In this document: piece after piece, positions 43,140-56,500 of the stretch | Layout: each line of letters opens with the position of its first letter | How positions within the stretch are numbered: position 1 is the stretch's first letter | NCBI GenBank assembly: GCA_002633005.1 | Contig: NMRA01000004.1 | Span: 1,528,049-1,592,048, forward strand | Direction: 5' to 3' | Length of the DNA stretch: 64,000 nt | Source: Phoronis australis | Taxonomy: Eukaryota > Phoronida > Phoronidae | Translations under genes and position numbers: made by a program | The notes under the pieces: generated by a model | Database searches by the model: none | What the model saw: the letters and a program-made list of their open reading frames with translations, nothing else | Told to the model about the DNA's origin: nothing

Positions 43140-45900
43140 ACCAATTTTCATGTTCTTCTATCAACTGTGAGGTTGCGTACATGTCATAACAATCGGAAGT
43201 GGTTTCATTTCGTTACAAGTTTTTACTATTTTAATACCAGAAAATCCAATTTCAGAACAAACTCTCTAGAAATATCACAAAATTTTAGGAAATAGCGCAT
43301 ACGTGCGCGTGACACGAGTATGCACTGTTTTCAAAACGACGACAGATTTTCCATTGTTACCGGTACAACGCGGAGAATTACGAAAAATAAGGTTTATTAG
43401 ATTTTTGTAATTCTATGAATGGCCGTAACGGGCAAGGTGAATGACTCAGTTTATTCCCAGATTCTGCATGCGTCCCTGCAGGTTGTTAGCACTAATTTTC
43501 ACGATGAGGTGACGAGCTGAACACCCGCGGTGTGAAATTTCGGTGTTCAACGGAGCTATACACACGGCTACCTATCTGCAGTGTGTCATTGACGATAGTC
43601 TTCATACAGCTAACTGGCTTTCTACCTCAGTATGTACATTTATGGTGCAACTTTAATTTGTAAATACATCTAGAAAGTTTTTGTACCATACAATATTTTA
43701 AATGCATTCTATAGTTTTCACTTTAAAAGAATATCTGATTACCGTACTTTGTGTTACAGCAGGGTCAAATGTTCTGGAAAGAAATTTGTACTGCTTGGGG
43801 AAAGAATCCCGTAACCCGCACCTTGCCTACTAATATCTGACAGCTTTGAACACGGTCACTTCAAGAAGTATAATTCCTGTCTCTTGCGATGAACACTCAG
43901 TTCACTCTTAGGTGAGCTATTTCTTTCCCTGCCTGGGCATTTCCCACTAGCTGCTACCCATGCGAAAGCAGGGGTAACGGCTAGTATAAATATAACTGCC
44001 ACAAAACGTATTAAAATTTTGAAAATATTACTTATTGATCAGCTTGTTGAAAGTTGTCTCATTGCTGTACAAAATATCTTGTTTGAAAGACAAATGATTG
44101 TTGTCCAGTGATACACCCCATGGCCTTCCACAATTTTTAGCATTCCCCTTTTCTTCAACATATTTTGTTCTTACTGGAAAGAGCAATGGAATTGATGCAT
44201 TTTCTTCAATGTCACATTGGCTAAGGGGCAAGTTTTACTCAAACACTGGTCTAGGTGCATTTCTCACCTCAATGCTTATCCTAGGCCATCAGCTGTAGCT
44301 AATGAGTTCAAACCAGCCAAAGCTGTTTTCATTGATGTAAATGTTATGTAATCAGTACCCTACACAAAGATCTTCCTCTGCAGTGTAGGCTTGTTATCAG
44401 ATCAGGTTATGTAATGTAGATAAACTTAGCACAGGGAAGCTGTGAGTGTGATTGGGGGTTTCTGAAAGTATAGGGCCATGACACTGTTGGTAGAGAGAAT
44501 GTGAGGTGGTTTTGGACCACTGAATGTTAAATATTTCACTTTTTATGCAAAGTTCATCAATTTTCATTTCTCTCCAGGGGCGGATATACGGGGTCTCGAA
44601 TTTTTGGGTTTGTGGACCATATTACTAAAAAGAAACGGGATTTGTTCAAGGCCTATGCATTCTGCATTTGCCTCCCCCTGCCTGCGCGCATATGCTAGTC
44701 AGCAATTTGCACCCTGAACAGCCAAATGAAATGTGCGCCACCACTGTTCTCAACAGTATGAGAGAAACTCTCCAATGTAGCCAAACATCTTAAAACCAGG
44801 TCATGAACATTCCCACTAAATGAGGTTATGTCAAATCCTACTGATCAGGGAAAAATGGGGTTCAACAGATTGAACTAGAGGGTATTTATCCACCTAGAAT
44901 GTGTTGCACTGGCTGGCTTCAGGATCAAAGGATCCCTCCTAGCTGATCTATTCATCAAGTCATCAGCAAGGATAATTGGCTTCGCTCATGCGAATACGAT
45001 CAGCTGATTACAATCTAGCCCTGATGACCATACTTTTTATGGAGAGCATTTTGTGTAAATATTGGTAAAACTGAATTTTTCAAATCGGCACAGGAGAATG
45101 ATTTTGCAACACAGCAACGCTCACGATTACGTTCATTAGGCGCAAAAATTTACGACCTACTCAGTGTGTTATTTAGATTTTGAGCATAATCTAAAAATTT
45201 CTCGGTGATCTTAAAATCAATTTTGGCACATAAAAATGACGGTAAAATTTTGCTACCTGACATTTATGAAATGGAGCTGGATTTTGGCTAGGATGCAAAA
45301 TGCGACCTGGCGATATTCAGTAATGTTGAACCCTGCAGGAACACGATAAAATGAATTTGGATTTTGACAATAGTCTTCATACAGTTATAGCTGGGTCAGG
45401 TGACTTGGGTATCACTGTTTCTCCATTAGACTGAAATTTCACACAGCCCTAGTAGTTCTGCTTGTCATCTCGTGATATGTTATCAACATGTACATGTAGA
45501 GCCAACACTGCGGTAAATAATTAAGTTTATTCCAGTAAGAGTATCGTTTTAGTGACTAATTTTTTGTAACATTTTGGGTTATTTTCGTACCCGCTTCGCT
45601 GTAAAGCTGCATACTTAGTATACAACTTTTCACCAAGGCTTGGTGCTGCGAGATATTTTTTGTTGCTCATAGATTGCTGCCAATTTTTGCTTGTTTTCAT
45701 AACCTATGAGGATGGTATATAATAACAATGTTGCAATTTGAATTTTAATGTTTGCTTAATTCTTATTGACTTTTTAAAATGCTTAAGGCAAAAGACTAGC
45801 AGAAATGCCCACTCTCAAAATACAAGTTACATATGCTGAAATGCTTAACCTGCCAGGTTATGTTTGAAGCTGTGCCTGTAACACAATGTGGATGAGTAAC
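43140..45900. other. Long non-coding stretch
   Basis: A minus frame at 44231-44028 (IPLLFPVRTKYVEEKG, GRPWGVSLDNNHLSFKQDIL) looks somewhat protein-like and is preceded by a possible acceptor, TGCCCCTTAG, but I do not recognise it. A MITE-like terminus (GGGGCGGATATACGGGG) is near 44577. Confidence 0.25.
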
Positions 45901-45954
45901 AAAAGGGGCAACTTTTACAGTCAAGCTTTTGATCTATCTGTGGGGCCATAATTA

Positions 45955-46250
45955 TACTTGGAGTTATGACTGAGACTTCCATGGTGTTTTACTACCATAA
46001 TCATTATATCCAATTAGAAATTGGTTTATAGATCATGTGAGCTCTGAAGCAATTAAACTGTGGTAGTTTTACGTTTAAAATTTTGCGCATGTTATGAAGT
46101 CTTAGGTACAAAGGATATGATTACAAAAGGTTTAAAATATCAATAACTGACTGATTTTTTTACCTCAGTCTAGGTCGTAATTATGCTCATAATATTAAGC
46201 GAAAAATGTTTGTAGTAAAACAAACGAAGTCTCAGTCGTAATTACAAGTT
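45955..46250. mobile_element. Foldback element
   Basis: ACTTGGAGTTATGACTGAGA and the following TTTTACTAC at the left are matched in inverted order by GTAGTAAAAC...TCTCAGTCGTAATTACAAGT at the right. Non-coding. Confidence 0.45.
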
Positions 46251-46436
46251 AAAAGTGAACAATTCTATTTGCAAAGTCAACTGGTTGTGTATACGTGCAC
46301 CACAGATCATACATTTTTGTTTGACTGGTTGCAAATGCCAACGAGTCGATGGCAGTCGTCAAAGTAGCCAAACAATCAGCCAATTTTTAACCGACGTCCA
46401 TGCTGAGCAATCATCAGCCAGTTTAATATGCGACTG

Positions 46437-47861
46437 CTAGCACTTAGGCGGGCCTCATGCCGCAGGCAGCGCAGGCAGGCTCCAGCGTAGCACTTAGGCG
46501 GGCCTCAGCCCAGCTGACGCAGGCAGCGCAGGCAGACTCCAGCGTAGCACCGGGCCTCAGCCCAGCTGCCGCAGGCAGCGCAGGCAGGCTCCAGCGTAGC
46601 ACTTAGGCGGGCCTCAGCCCAGCTGCCGCAGGCAGCGCAGGCAGGCTCCAGCGTAGCACTTAGGCGGGCCTCAGCCCAGCTGCCGCAGGCAGCGCAGGCA
46701 GGCTCCAGCGTAGCACTTAGGCGGGCCTCAGCCCAGCTGCCGCAGGCAGCGCAGGCAGGCTCCAGCGTAGCACTTAGGCGGGCCTCAGCCCAGCTGCCGC
46801 AGGCAGCGCAGGCAGGCTCCAGCGTAGCACTTAGGCGGGCCTCAGCCCAGCTGCCGCAGGCAGCGCAGGCAGGCTCCAGCGTAGCACTTAGGCGGGCCTC
46901 AGCCCAGCTGCCGCAGGCAGCGCAGGCAGGCTCCAGCGTAGCACTTAGGCGGGCCTCAGCCCAGCTGCCGCAGGCAGCGCAGGCAGGCTCCAGCGTAGCA
47001 CTTAGGCGGGCCTCAGCCCAGCTGCCGCAGGCAGCGCAGGCAGGCTCCAGCGTAGCACTTAGGCGGGCCTCAGCCCAGCTGCCGCAGGCAGCGCAGGCAG
47101 GCTCCGGCGCAGCACTTAGGCGGGCCTCAGCCCAGCTGCCGCAGGCAGCGCTGGCAGGCTCCGGCGCAGCACTTAGGCGGGCCTCAGCCCAGCTGCCGCA
47201 TGCAGCGCAGGCAGGCTCCGGCGCAGCACTTAGGCGGGCCTCAGCCCAGTTGCCGCAGGCACCGCTGGCAGGCTCCGGGGCAGCACTTTGGCGGGCCTCA
47301 GCCCAGCTGCCGCAGGCAGCGCAGGCAGGCTCCGGCGCAGCACTTAGGCAGGCCTCAGCCCAGCAGCCGCAGGCAGCGCAGGCAGGCTCCGGCGCAGCAC
47401 TTAGGCAGGCCTCAGCCCAGCAGCCGCAGGCAGCGCAGGCAGGCTCCGGCGTAGCACTTAGGCGGGCCTCAGCCCAGCTGCCGCAGGCAGCGCAGGCAGG
47501 CTCTGGCATAGCACTTAGGCGGGCTTCAGCCCAGCTGCCGTAGGCAGCGCAGGCAGACTCCAGCGTAGCACTTAGGCGGGCCTCAGCCCAGCTGCCGCAG
47601 GCAGCGCAGGCAGGCTCCAGCATAGCACTTATGCGGGCCTCAGCCCAGCTGCCGCAGGCAGTGCAGGCAGGCTCCAGCGTAGCACTTAGGCGGGCCTCAG
47701 CCCAGATGCCGCCGGCAGCGCAGGTAGGCTCCAGCGTAGCACTTAGGCGGTCTCAGCCCAGCTGCCGCAGGCAGCTCAGGCAGGCTCCAGCAGAGCACTT
47801 AGGCGGCCCTCAGCCCAGCTGCCGCAGGCAGCGCAGGCAGGCTCCAGCGTAGCACTTAGGC
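46437..47861. repeat. 57-bp minisatellite, about 25 tandem copies
   Basis: The unit contains GCACTTAGGCGGGCCTCAGC, CCAGCTGCCGCAGGCAGCGC and AGGCAGGCTCC. It is GC-rich in contrast to the surroundings. Most of the left two-thirds is near-identical (TCCAGCGTAGCA); a block at about 47100-47450 carries a variant (TCCGGCGCAGCA), so local expansion has happened in at least two steps. Because 57 is a multiple of three, stop-free frames persist. The minus strand is open for 372 codons (47623-46505) of a 19-residue repeat (ACAACGSWAEARLSA), and two plus frames are also open. Without flanking coding sequence or a non-repetitive domain I read it as a satellite rather than a gene. Confidence 0.9.
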
Positions 47862-47969
47862 AGAAATCGAGGCTGTTAATCTATCACCACTAGTACACGC
47901 ACGCCCTCTAGTTATTGTAGATTTTCCGAATAGCCCCAATGTTGATTTTATAGTGATACAACTGAGACA

Positions 47970-49130
47970 CGCGATTGTCGCGCTATGTTGTTCAGCGAGG
48001 TTACAACGTTTCAACGTGCATCTCGATTGCTAGCTCACCTTATCCTTCTAGATATTAAAACTGAACAAAGGGACGCGTGTTCTTCACCCTGTATCGTTAA
48101 GGGCTATAACGTCAATGCGTGCATGTCGTTCAATTTTCTGTACTGTTCTGATGTTTATACAGCTATCATGTAGACTAACGTCTGTCACGATGTATGGTTC
48201 TTAGCGTCGCAAAGCGTGCGTCTTCATGACGGCGACATCCCGTTGCTCCCAACGTACTTGTTCGATTCTGTAGCCCAACAACAAGTTGGGAAGTTTACCC
48301 CTGTAGCCAATATCTTACACGACTGATTAACTCCATTCTGGCTTTTATGATTGGAGGGCCTGCGCTCTTTTGTTCCATGATTGCTCAAATCTCTGATCAG
48401 ATTGTACAGTATCTAGACTGACTGGGCCGGGCTGATAAAAATGAAAGTTAAGTTATAACATATTTGAGCATAAACTAGTAGCATTTCTGAATTCCTCGTC
48501 AAATGCTGATCATGTTCCGTTTTTGAATCACCAAAATCTCCCAACTACAGCAGAAGTTAAGACAATCTATTCTGTCCAAACGGACGCAAGGGTTTGACTG
48601 TGCTTATACGCGTTCGGTAATAGCGTGCAACCACCAAACATTTCCTTTGAAGCCTGGGAGATAATTGGCCTGCTTGTTATCATGCGGGACAAAAGACTGA
48701 GCTGGGCAGTTAACAAAAGAGCCAGATGTTAGCGCACGTTCGAGCACCCCTCACGTCTGGAAAACGTACTGAACGACAGAACGCTGTAATGCGTTCAACA
48801 CTCTTCCTCGTTCTGGACTTTAAAACGAGTACAGCGAGGCAACCACTTGTCGCACTGTATTGCTCTAAGGGTCACAACGTTAAAACGTGCCTCATTACCC
48901 GCTGTATCGTTCTAGTCTTTAAAACGACACAGCGAGACTTGCGTTGGTCATGATTGAGGCAAGAGGTTAGGCCTACAACGATACAGAGGGTCTCTCGTTC
49001 TACTCCCTGTATCGTTCTTAGTTTTTAAAACGATGCAACGCTACGCGCTTTGGTCACGCTGTATCGTTCCAAGCAACGGTCGTCTCCTACGCACTGTATC
49101 GTTCTAAGATTTAAACGGTACACCGACACA
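47970..49130. repeat. Cluster of diverged palindromic short repeats
   Basis: The motif CTGTATCGTTCTAAG and close variants recurs at about 48088, 48858, 48902, 49008, 49063 and 49098. It is usually followed after a few bases by TTTAAAACGA(T/C)(A/G)CA(G/A)CG, its inverted partner, so each unit can form a small hairpin. Spacing is roughly 40-105 bases. No protein and no transposon terminus recognised. Confidence 0.5.
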
Positions 49131-49715
49131 TGCATATACTTGTATCACTAAACATTATTTTTCTTATTTATTGGTTTGTGTGACAGAACATTGATTTTGT
49201 ATACATGTATTTTACAGTAAAGGTTCAGGTATGTGTATTAGAAATAAATAATTGTTATTGACAGTATGTTTTATATGACGTGATGTGGCATTGATGCGTA
49301 ACTTGTTGCTTTCACTACTTGAGTGCATTTTGTTTTCCGTAGCATGTTAGTGCAAAATGGTAAGGACTTCCATTGTTTAGTGATTTTCTGTGTAAGAATA
49401 CACAGTTGCATAATTCACAGTAAGCATTCAGGCACATGTATTAGAAGCGGAAGTGTGCGATTATTCTTTCGTGGCATATATGTGACTTGAAGCGGTGTTG
49501 ATGACTACTACTTTGCTTATACAGTCATTATTGTCTGCTGCATGGCTTACGATGTTTTTTTACATGGTGTTTTGGTACGACGAGGTGACACACATGAACA
49601 CGTACGCTAAGTTTGTAATAGCACAGGTTTTCATTTCGGCAAAAAAGAGCGAACAGTTACATGAACTGTAAACGACAACCTAGTGGCCTGCTTGTTTAAT
49701 GCACATTGCATTACA

Positions 49716-50310
49716 AAGCCTCATCTAATCGCCCTCCAAATGATGGTCAAAGAATTGTTTAAAAAGTTGCCACCAGAATAATGGGAGATGTGTGGTATCT
49801 TAATCTTAAAACTTTGTCCATCATGTCATCTAGCGTGAACAAAATAAAAAGTTTGCTGTTACAAAAGTAAGCCTTTGTATGCTTGGTCCGCAAGGTTTGC
49901 TTGGTATATAGTACATGTACGACATTTCTAATAGCCCCGGCTTGTATAATGTTTCAATTTAATGTACTGTGAAAACTAGCTAGACAAAACTAACAAAATT
50001 ACATTCACCATCATTTAAACGCTTAATTTAAGCCTCATCAAATCACCCTCCAAAGGATGATCAAACTATTGTTTAAAAAGTTGCCACATGATATGGGAGA
50101 TATGTGGTATCTTAATCTTAAATCTGTGTCTATCATGCCTTCTAGCATGAACAAAAATAAAAAGTTTGCTGTTTCAATAGTAAGTCATCGTATTCTTGGG
50201 CCCCATCGATTGCTTGGAACATATCCTGAGAATTCAAATGGCTCCGTCTTGCATAACGACAAACTAATAAAATTACATTTACCGTCATTTAAACTCTTAA
50301 CATTCACAAA
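49716..50310. repeat. 314-bp tandem dimer
   Basis: AAGCCTCATC(T/A)AATC(G/A)CCCTCC at 49716 recurs at 50030; the two units run in parallel through GTTTAAAAAGTTGCCAC, TGTGGTATCTTAATCTTAAA, AAAAAGTTTGCTGTT and AAAATTACATT(C/T)ACC. About 80-85 percent alike by eye, so an old duplication. Confidence 0.75.
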
Positions 50311-51935
50311 CCCGTGACAGAACACCAAGATAGTGTTCAGTAAGTATAACAATCGTCACAAGTGTCACAAACGTTCTGTTGTGAAAACCTTGTTCATCTG
50401 AAACAAACACATAGTGTGTTGGTCTTTTAGAACTCTAAAATTGCGTTAACAACGAATAACATTATTGCGTATTAAGTTCGGTTTTTGCTCTGAAGTAGAA
50501 CAAGTACATGGCCCTTACAAACAATGACCGCACCCTGGCCGTTTTACGAACTTCAATAGCACTACAGGAAATATTGCATAACATCGGTTATGTTTATGCT
50601 TCTAAAAATGTTTGCAAGTTACAATTATTCTTTCAGAAAAGATAATATGTTTTGAAGAAAAATGCAATTTGCAAACCAAATAGTGTTATCTCCGTGGGGA
50701 CTGTTTTTGAAATTTTCTGAAAATCTTCACGAACGTGTTATGCCACGCACATTTAATGCAATTTTTGAATTTCTGAACAATGTAACATAAAAGCATGCAT
50801 AAGCTAAGCTTAAGGAGCTCCAAATCAAACATTCGTTTCTTGTAACGGAGGAAATGACATTTTTTAACTTACCAAATACTATGCAGCTTATACAGTGAAC
50901 ACTAAATTTCTTACCTACTTAATCACACTATTGTGTATGTCGAATGTGACAATCCTTAGAACAAGGTTATATTTAACGCATTTTAAAGCCCACCTTCACT
51001 TTTTGATTGGCCGATAATTGCAAAATCACTATTAGTCTATTCAACCAATCACTCATCGTGTTATTCTTACCTTGAACGATTGGACATTTCCTTGACATTA
51101 AGTTTTCCTCCGCATCGTTTGCCTTTGAGATGAGGTTCGAACTTCCCACTTGTTTTGTAAAACTTTTCTTACATCAATTACACATATGCAATACATTTGC
51201 TAGTGGCTCAACACCTAAGTTAGACATTTAATAATACTTTCCGCCGTCTTAGGTTAAAATGTAACCAATACAAAACAGGGGATTTGAAAAATGCCCAAAG
51301 TAGGTACATTCATTTCACTATAATTGCGGAAAATATAGCAGTCTATATAAAGCAAAATACAAGCCTTAACAGTGTTCTGATTAGCAAAATTTCACCATGG
51401 ATATACTGTCACTGACTTTGCCGAGTGCTTCACATTTTGTAAGCCTAAATAAAAAAAATCTCATTTGAAAATAATTATTCACAAAACTTTAATACTGAGC
51501 CATTCACAAAAAATCAGGTTATTTAGCAAAAGGAGATACGTTATACTGGATAAAAAAATTCCATCGGATTGCCACCATTGTGATGGTCCGTTTGAAAAAT
51601 CAAAGCGAACGTTTAGCCAAGACCTACATAAAAGGATCTTTCGATCGAGGAAGTTAATGAACAATTGTAAAACCAAGAGAGGTTAGTGTAATTTTAACAA
51701 GTGGCTGTGCCTATTGTTTTGTTTGCAAGCATTTTTCAACATCCGGACATCCATTCATCATGACAGCAGTTTTCCCATCGGCGAAATTCAGTCTCCACAT
51801 GAAATTTTGAAGATTGAATATCCAGTAGTTGTTAACGAAGTTTATTCAATGGAAAACTTTTCTTAAATTAACCTGGGACTTAGGAGTGAAATCTTTATTG
51901 GTGGTGTACTTAGGCTTTTTGACATTACCTTAAGT
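50311..51935. other. Non-coding stretch
   Basis: No gene or repeat recognised. An inverted CCAAT box and Y-box-like ACCAATCAC lie near 51042. Confidence 0.3.
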
Positions 51936-51939
51936 TAAA

Positions 51940-52790
51940 TGAGACGTATACTGTATGAATGCAGGCCAATTGTCAGAAAGATTGCTTATCAATATGCCAC
52001 CCTTTTGAGGACTGAACCAAAGCAGAGACCATGGTAAAATGTTGTCGATTAGCGAAAATGAACTTTGGAGGAAATGTGTATGAAATGTTATTTTCGGTGA
52101 AAGGCTTAAGTCTAACATATGATCAAAGAATCTGCATTTATTTCGATTGATCAGCAACTTACCGGTAATATAAAAATCACCAGCTACTACAAACTGGCTG
52201 CACTTGTCTTTATAGATAGCATACACATAAACGAAGAAATTGTCATTATTTCGATTACTCAGCTAGTTAACATTAAATTCACCAGCTGCTATAAACACAC
52301 TACAGTTGTCCCTTTTAGATAACATAGTTGGAGTAAAATAATCGATAGAAATTTCAATAGTCCTGTTTGGTGTTTTAGGTGGTCGGTAAATATTTATAAT
52401 GTTTATTGGTTTATTTGTGTCGGTTTTGATCTCGACCAATAGACCTTGGCATCGTAATTTATGTTGAATTATGGCTGCATGTACTGTATGTCTGTTACCT
52501 TGATATTTTGTTGAAGGTAAGTAACACGGCCGTCATGCGAACTGCATGTTCACACAAGTGATTTGTTATATAATTTGTAATTGTGTATGTTTATAAGTGC
52601 CAAGTGTCATCATGTTTCAACCATGTTTTTGCTAGACATTTTATGCCAATGTGGCACAATTTTGTCTTTTAAATAGTATATGATACTTTGAAATTCTGAC
52701 ATTTTAGATTTTAGGGATTGGATATTTACACTTAAAATGTTCAAATTACTCTGGTGTTTAAAAAGAAGCAACCAAGCAACCACATCACTA
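51940..52790 (-). pseudogene. LINE (CR1/L2-like) endonuclease domain fragment
   Basis: Minus-strand frames give, in order, NLNILSVNIQSLKSKMSEF (about 52760-52690), VEIKTDTNKPINIINIYRPP (about 52435-52375), CSVFIAAGEFNVN then a stop (about 52300-52265), and QFVVAGDFYITGKLLINRNK ... MLDLSLSPKITFHTHFL ... SSFSLIDNILPW ... GGILISNLSDNWPAFIQ (about 52195-51940). These are the blocks of an AP-type (EEP) endonuclease: start strand, YRPP, GDFN and SDH-like end. The GDFN block occurs twice, from an internal duplication of about 110 bp (compare 52119-52210 with 52240-52320). The catalytic His of SDH is Asn here. No reverse transcriptase follows, so it is a dead fragment. Confidence 0.65.
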
Positions 52791-53430
52791 TTTATTTTTA
52801 TATATTTGACTATAATGATTAGGGGGCCGCATAAAAACGCAATTAGTTTGAAAGTTTTCAATACATATAGTTTTTCAATTTATTTTCAATTCCTACTCCA
52901 ATTCAAGTGAAAAACAGCTAATAATGATAAAAAGTGTAATTTTTTTATAAAAAACGCATTTTGAGTTCTTTGAAATGACTGTTGTGGTTCAAACCGACTC
53001 TGTCAAAAGGTCATGGTGCTGGCTTTGAAAATGACGGCGCAGTTGTCATATGGCAGGCAAATGGTAGGTTTTTAACTTTGGTTAAGTTCTTCTATGTACA
53101 TGTACATGTAAGTAATTCTGTTATGAGACGATGGTGTTGAAAGTGAATAATGTAACGAGTTGATTAGTTGCTCATTTTTCTCCAGCAACTTTCTTACCGG
53201 TACTTCCCACACATTGACTAACGTACCGAATCTAGAATATCACGACATCATTTAGTGCAGTAGACAAACAAGCAAAGTGCAATTGTAGAGGCACGTAGCG
53301 ACGAATGTGGGGGGTCGGGACGTTGAGGGTTTTTACCTTGTTCTGCTCAGAAGGACGTTTTGTGTTTGCCTCTGAAAACAAGCATTTTCTATGATTCCTT
53401 AACTACAATCAGCCTTCAACGGCTCTTCTT
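52791..53430. other. Non-coding stretch
   Basis: Holds TACATGTACATGTA at 53097-53110. No gene seen. Confidence 0.3.
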
Positions 53431-53439
53431 CGGCCAGGT

Positions 53440-53550
53440 GATTCAAAAATAGAAAATTGCAAGTATTCGAACTCACAACCTTTAGACCAGATCACGCGTG
53501 ATCTCACATTTCACCAACGCATTTCCTACTATTGCACCGTGGTAAGAGAC
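53440..53550 (-). repeat. Possible SINE remnant
   Basis: Minus strand has AGGTTGTGAGTTCGAATACT, a weak B box, with a possible A-box side near 53540. Low support. Confidence 0.2.
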
Positions 53551-56500
53551 AAACGTGTTCGCGCATTAACCGGCTTGTTTCCGACACGTTCGGATGCACT
53601 GAAGTTACGTGCAATCCTCCTTAAATGTCTTCTTGATGTTAAAGTATTTTAGATGATGCTGTCAACCCATCATTTATTGAAATTAGAAATCAAATCAATC
53701 TATTTACAAAACTGTACCCTACTTGTAATAATGTCACCATTTGGTTATTGCCGGAAAAGTACGGTGATAGTTTTAATTTCCCAATGGCACAATCTCTCTG
53801 TGACATGTCTTAGATTTTGTTTTGAAGCTTACATTATTTTCCATGTTAAGTTAAAAGTCAATTGTCCCATAATTGTTAGGACACCTATTAAGAGGATTAA
53901 AATTATCAATTTATCTTGAGCATTATTATCAAATATTTTTATTACAAAAGTTTGATGGTGGTCAAGGGAAGCTTTCCCTGACAATAAACATTTATAAACA
54001 ACGTTTTTTGTTTCTAAAAAAAGATTGCCTCGTGAACACAGGAATGGCGGAGTATTCTGCATGGTATGACTAGATTTACAACGACTTCTTCATGTAGAAA
54101 AACATATTTTTTACGGCTCGTAAGTTTCTAGTTATAGACATTTTAAGATGAAGGCGGATTTTTATTAGGTATATATTGCTTCCTTAACGCAGGTACTCTG
54201 CACATTCACGAACATTGACAAATAAAAATGCACGATGTCTAAAGTCAACGAAGTTTCGACGCACTAAACCTAGGCCAAATGTCGATTTGTTTCAATTATA
54301 ACCCACTTCGATTTTGGCTTAGTCTCCACAAAGCTTCAACAGGTATTTCTCCTTTTACTGTGTCGACCACCCTCAATCGATATGAAGTCTATCTATTTCC
54401 GTGTGAAGGTATTTTGTATATTACTAGATATAGTGTACATAGCTTTTCAACCGCTTTAGTGTTTTCCTTATTTTCGAATAAAATGAAATACTTAGGTTAT
54501 CGAGTCAAACTCCTACGCTATGTGGATATGCACTTATGTCTTGGTAATTGCTCCATTGCACCTGCCATTCAATATATTCAAATTGCATCTTATATCGAGT
54601 TTGCACACCTCGAACTAAGAATACCAACACTAAGCCCACTCGCTCAGTGGCTAAATTTCTTTGTTAAGCTAGAACTAAAATAGCACATTGTCTCAACATT
54701 AGGCATTTGTCATCTCGGCCCTTCAGGGGTTACTCAGTCCATCTTGATTGTACACTTAAGTGACGAAAGGTTGTGTACGCTTTCATACGTGAAGTATATC
54801 AGATAAAATATGTTTTTTCAACAGCTAACAAATTTCCGTATCAATAATTCCCCAAAACAAAACAGCTTGCATGTTCTTGAGACGGCTTGAACGAGATCTT
54901 AATTTTATGCCTTTGTGTAATATAAATAAACGAGCGACATTTCAAGCAATCAATAATGACAGTCTTGCGGCACATGATCTATTTGCATTGGAAAGAGGTT
55001 ACAAATCAAATTTCTTGGTGCGTGCGTTGGATAATGATGTGCAGCATTTCCTTTTGGTGGCTAGCTGAGGTCAAACTTGACACTCTCAGTTTTAGTGTAG
55101 TGAAAGCAGGAATCCGTGAAAATGTTCAAACATTTTGCTTTCAAGGTAAGATTAATACGATTGGTTGAAAGTGTTTTGGCTGCAACTGAGGTTTGAAATG
55201 ACCGAGTGAAAAGTTCGCATACAATTTACCCCTTAGTTTATCCATTACAAGACAACTAAGGCATGTGATAAACATCAAGCACAATGCAGAAGTAATTTCA
55301 ATTAAAATATCTGCACATTACGCGAAAGGTTAGCAGTTCTCACAGTTTAGTCATGACCGTGAAATATGGAATCAACTGGGCGAGTGTCTAAGCATATCCA
55401 TGGATAGAAAGTAGATGTATGCGTGGTATAATATAGCTTACATTAAACTGAAAACAAAAAAATGATTAGTGTCTAAGATGGTGAACAACAACCACAAAAT
55501 AATAGCATTACAAAATAAGTTGATGCGCAGGTGGATGACAGAATGCCGAGTAATCAAAGGATTGACACGTCTGAATCATTGGATGAACTCGCTAACAAAG
55601 GTTTAATTTGAAATTATAATGAGTACAACTGAACGTGCAATTTATAAAAAAAACAAAATCTATTAATTTGTCTTGTCATCTGCTAGCTTAATTATTCAAA
55701 TGTCCCTAAACAGTTGAATATCAATTTTCACGTCAATCCACATGAAAAGAAATCAAATAACGTATAACTATCTCTGAAATCTCGTCATATACATGTACAG
55801 TACATGTATGTTCCGGGTGGCCGAATCATACAGACTGGAACACAGAAGTTGTAGGCAACACGTGACCCCTCGGCTCAGTGGCAATGCCTGGCGAAGCATT
55901 ACAGGGTGATACATGTATAATTTTCCACAAAGAAAGAAGAATGTGTGCAAGTTAGGACGTGATTTTATCTTCACTGCTGAAGCTGTATTTTTACGGTAGT
56001 TGGTGTATTTCCATAAAATGTTCTTGGTATCGTTGTCATACGAAGTCAAAAACATAGTTACCGTTTCAGTGAAAGCGGCAAACTTGAATTTAGACTTCAA
56101 AAGCCGAATCACTCTCAAATACCCAGGGTCAGTATACAATGTATACACTGCTGAGGTTATATACATGTAAACGTTACCTTCATAGCACTACTAGAGAGTA
56201 AAGTGAGCTCTCAAATACAGCCAGAAACCTGCGCTAAAGTCAATCTTCGGCACTGGTGCCTCGGATCTACCAGTATGAAAATAAATGAGAAATAATACAC
56301 AGTTTACAGTTGATATATAATAGAACAATAATAAATGCCAAATCAATTCCACTAATCTACAATGTTCCACGCATATCATTACATATCCATGATACATTCT
56401 GCTAATTATGTTAATTTGATAGCATTAAAGATAGCATTACTCACTTGCTGCTTCTTGATGCTTTGAGTTCCACATTTTTTAATGAACTTACATGTATATA

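Noticed and set aside
44028-44231. Minus-strand frame as an exon
   Set aside because: Somewhat protein-like, but I recognise no family, the frame has no ATG, and no partner exon was found.
46505-47623. A 372-codon minus-strand open frame
   Set aside because: It is entirely 57-bp satellite, the opposite strand is open in two frames too, and no unique coding sequence or start context flanks it.
53653-54073. Overlapping frames on both strands as a transposase or host exon
   Set aside because: Short, AT-rich, with no catalytic or structural motif.
54279-54683. A 134-codon open frame as a gene
   Set aside because: No family motif, no splice context, composition like the AT-rich surroundings.
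55768-56166. A 132-codon minus open frame as a gene
   Set aside because: Contains TACATGTA-type repeat sequence at both ends and no recognisable protein pattern.
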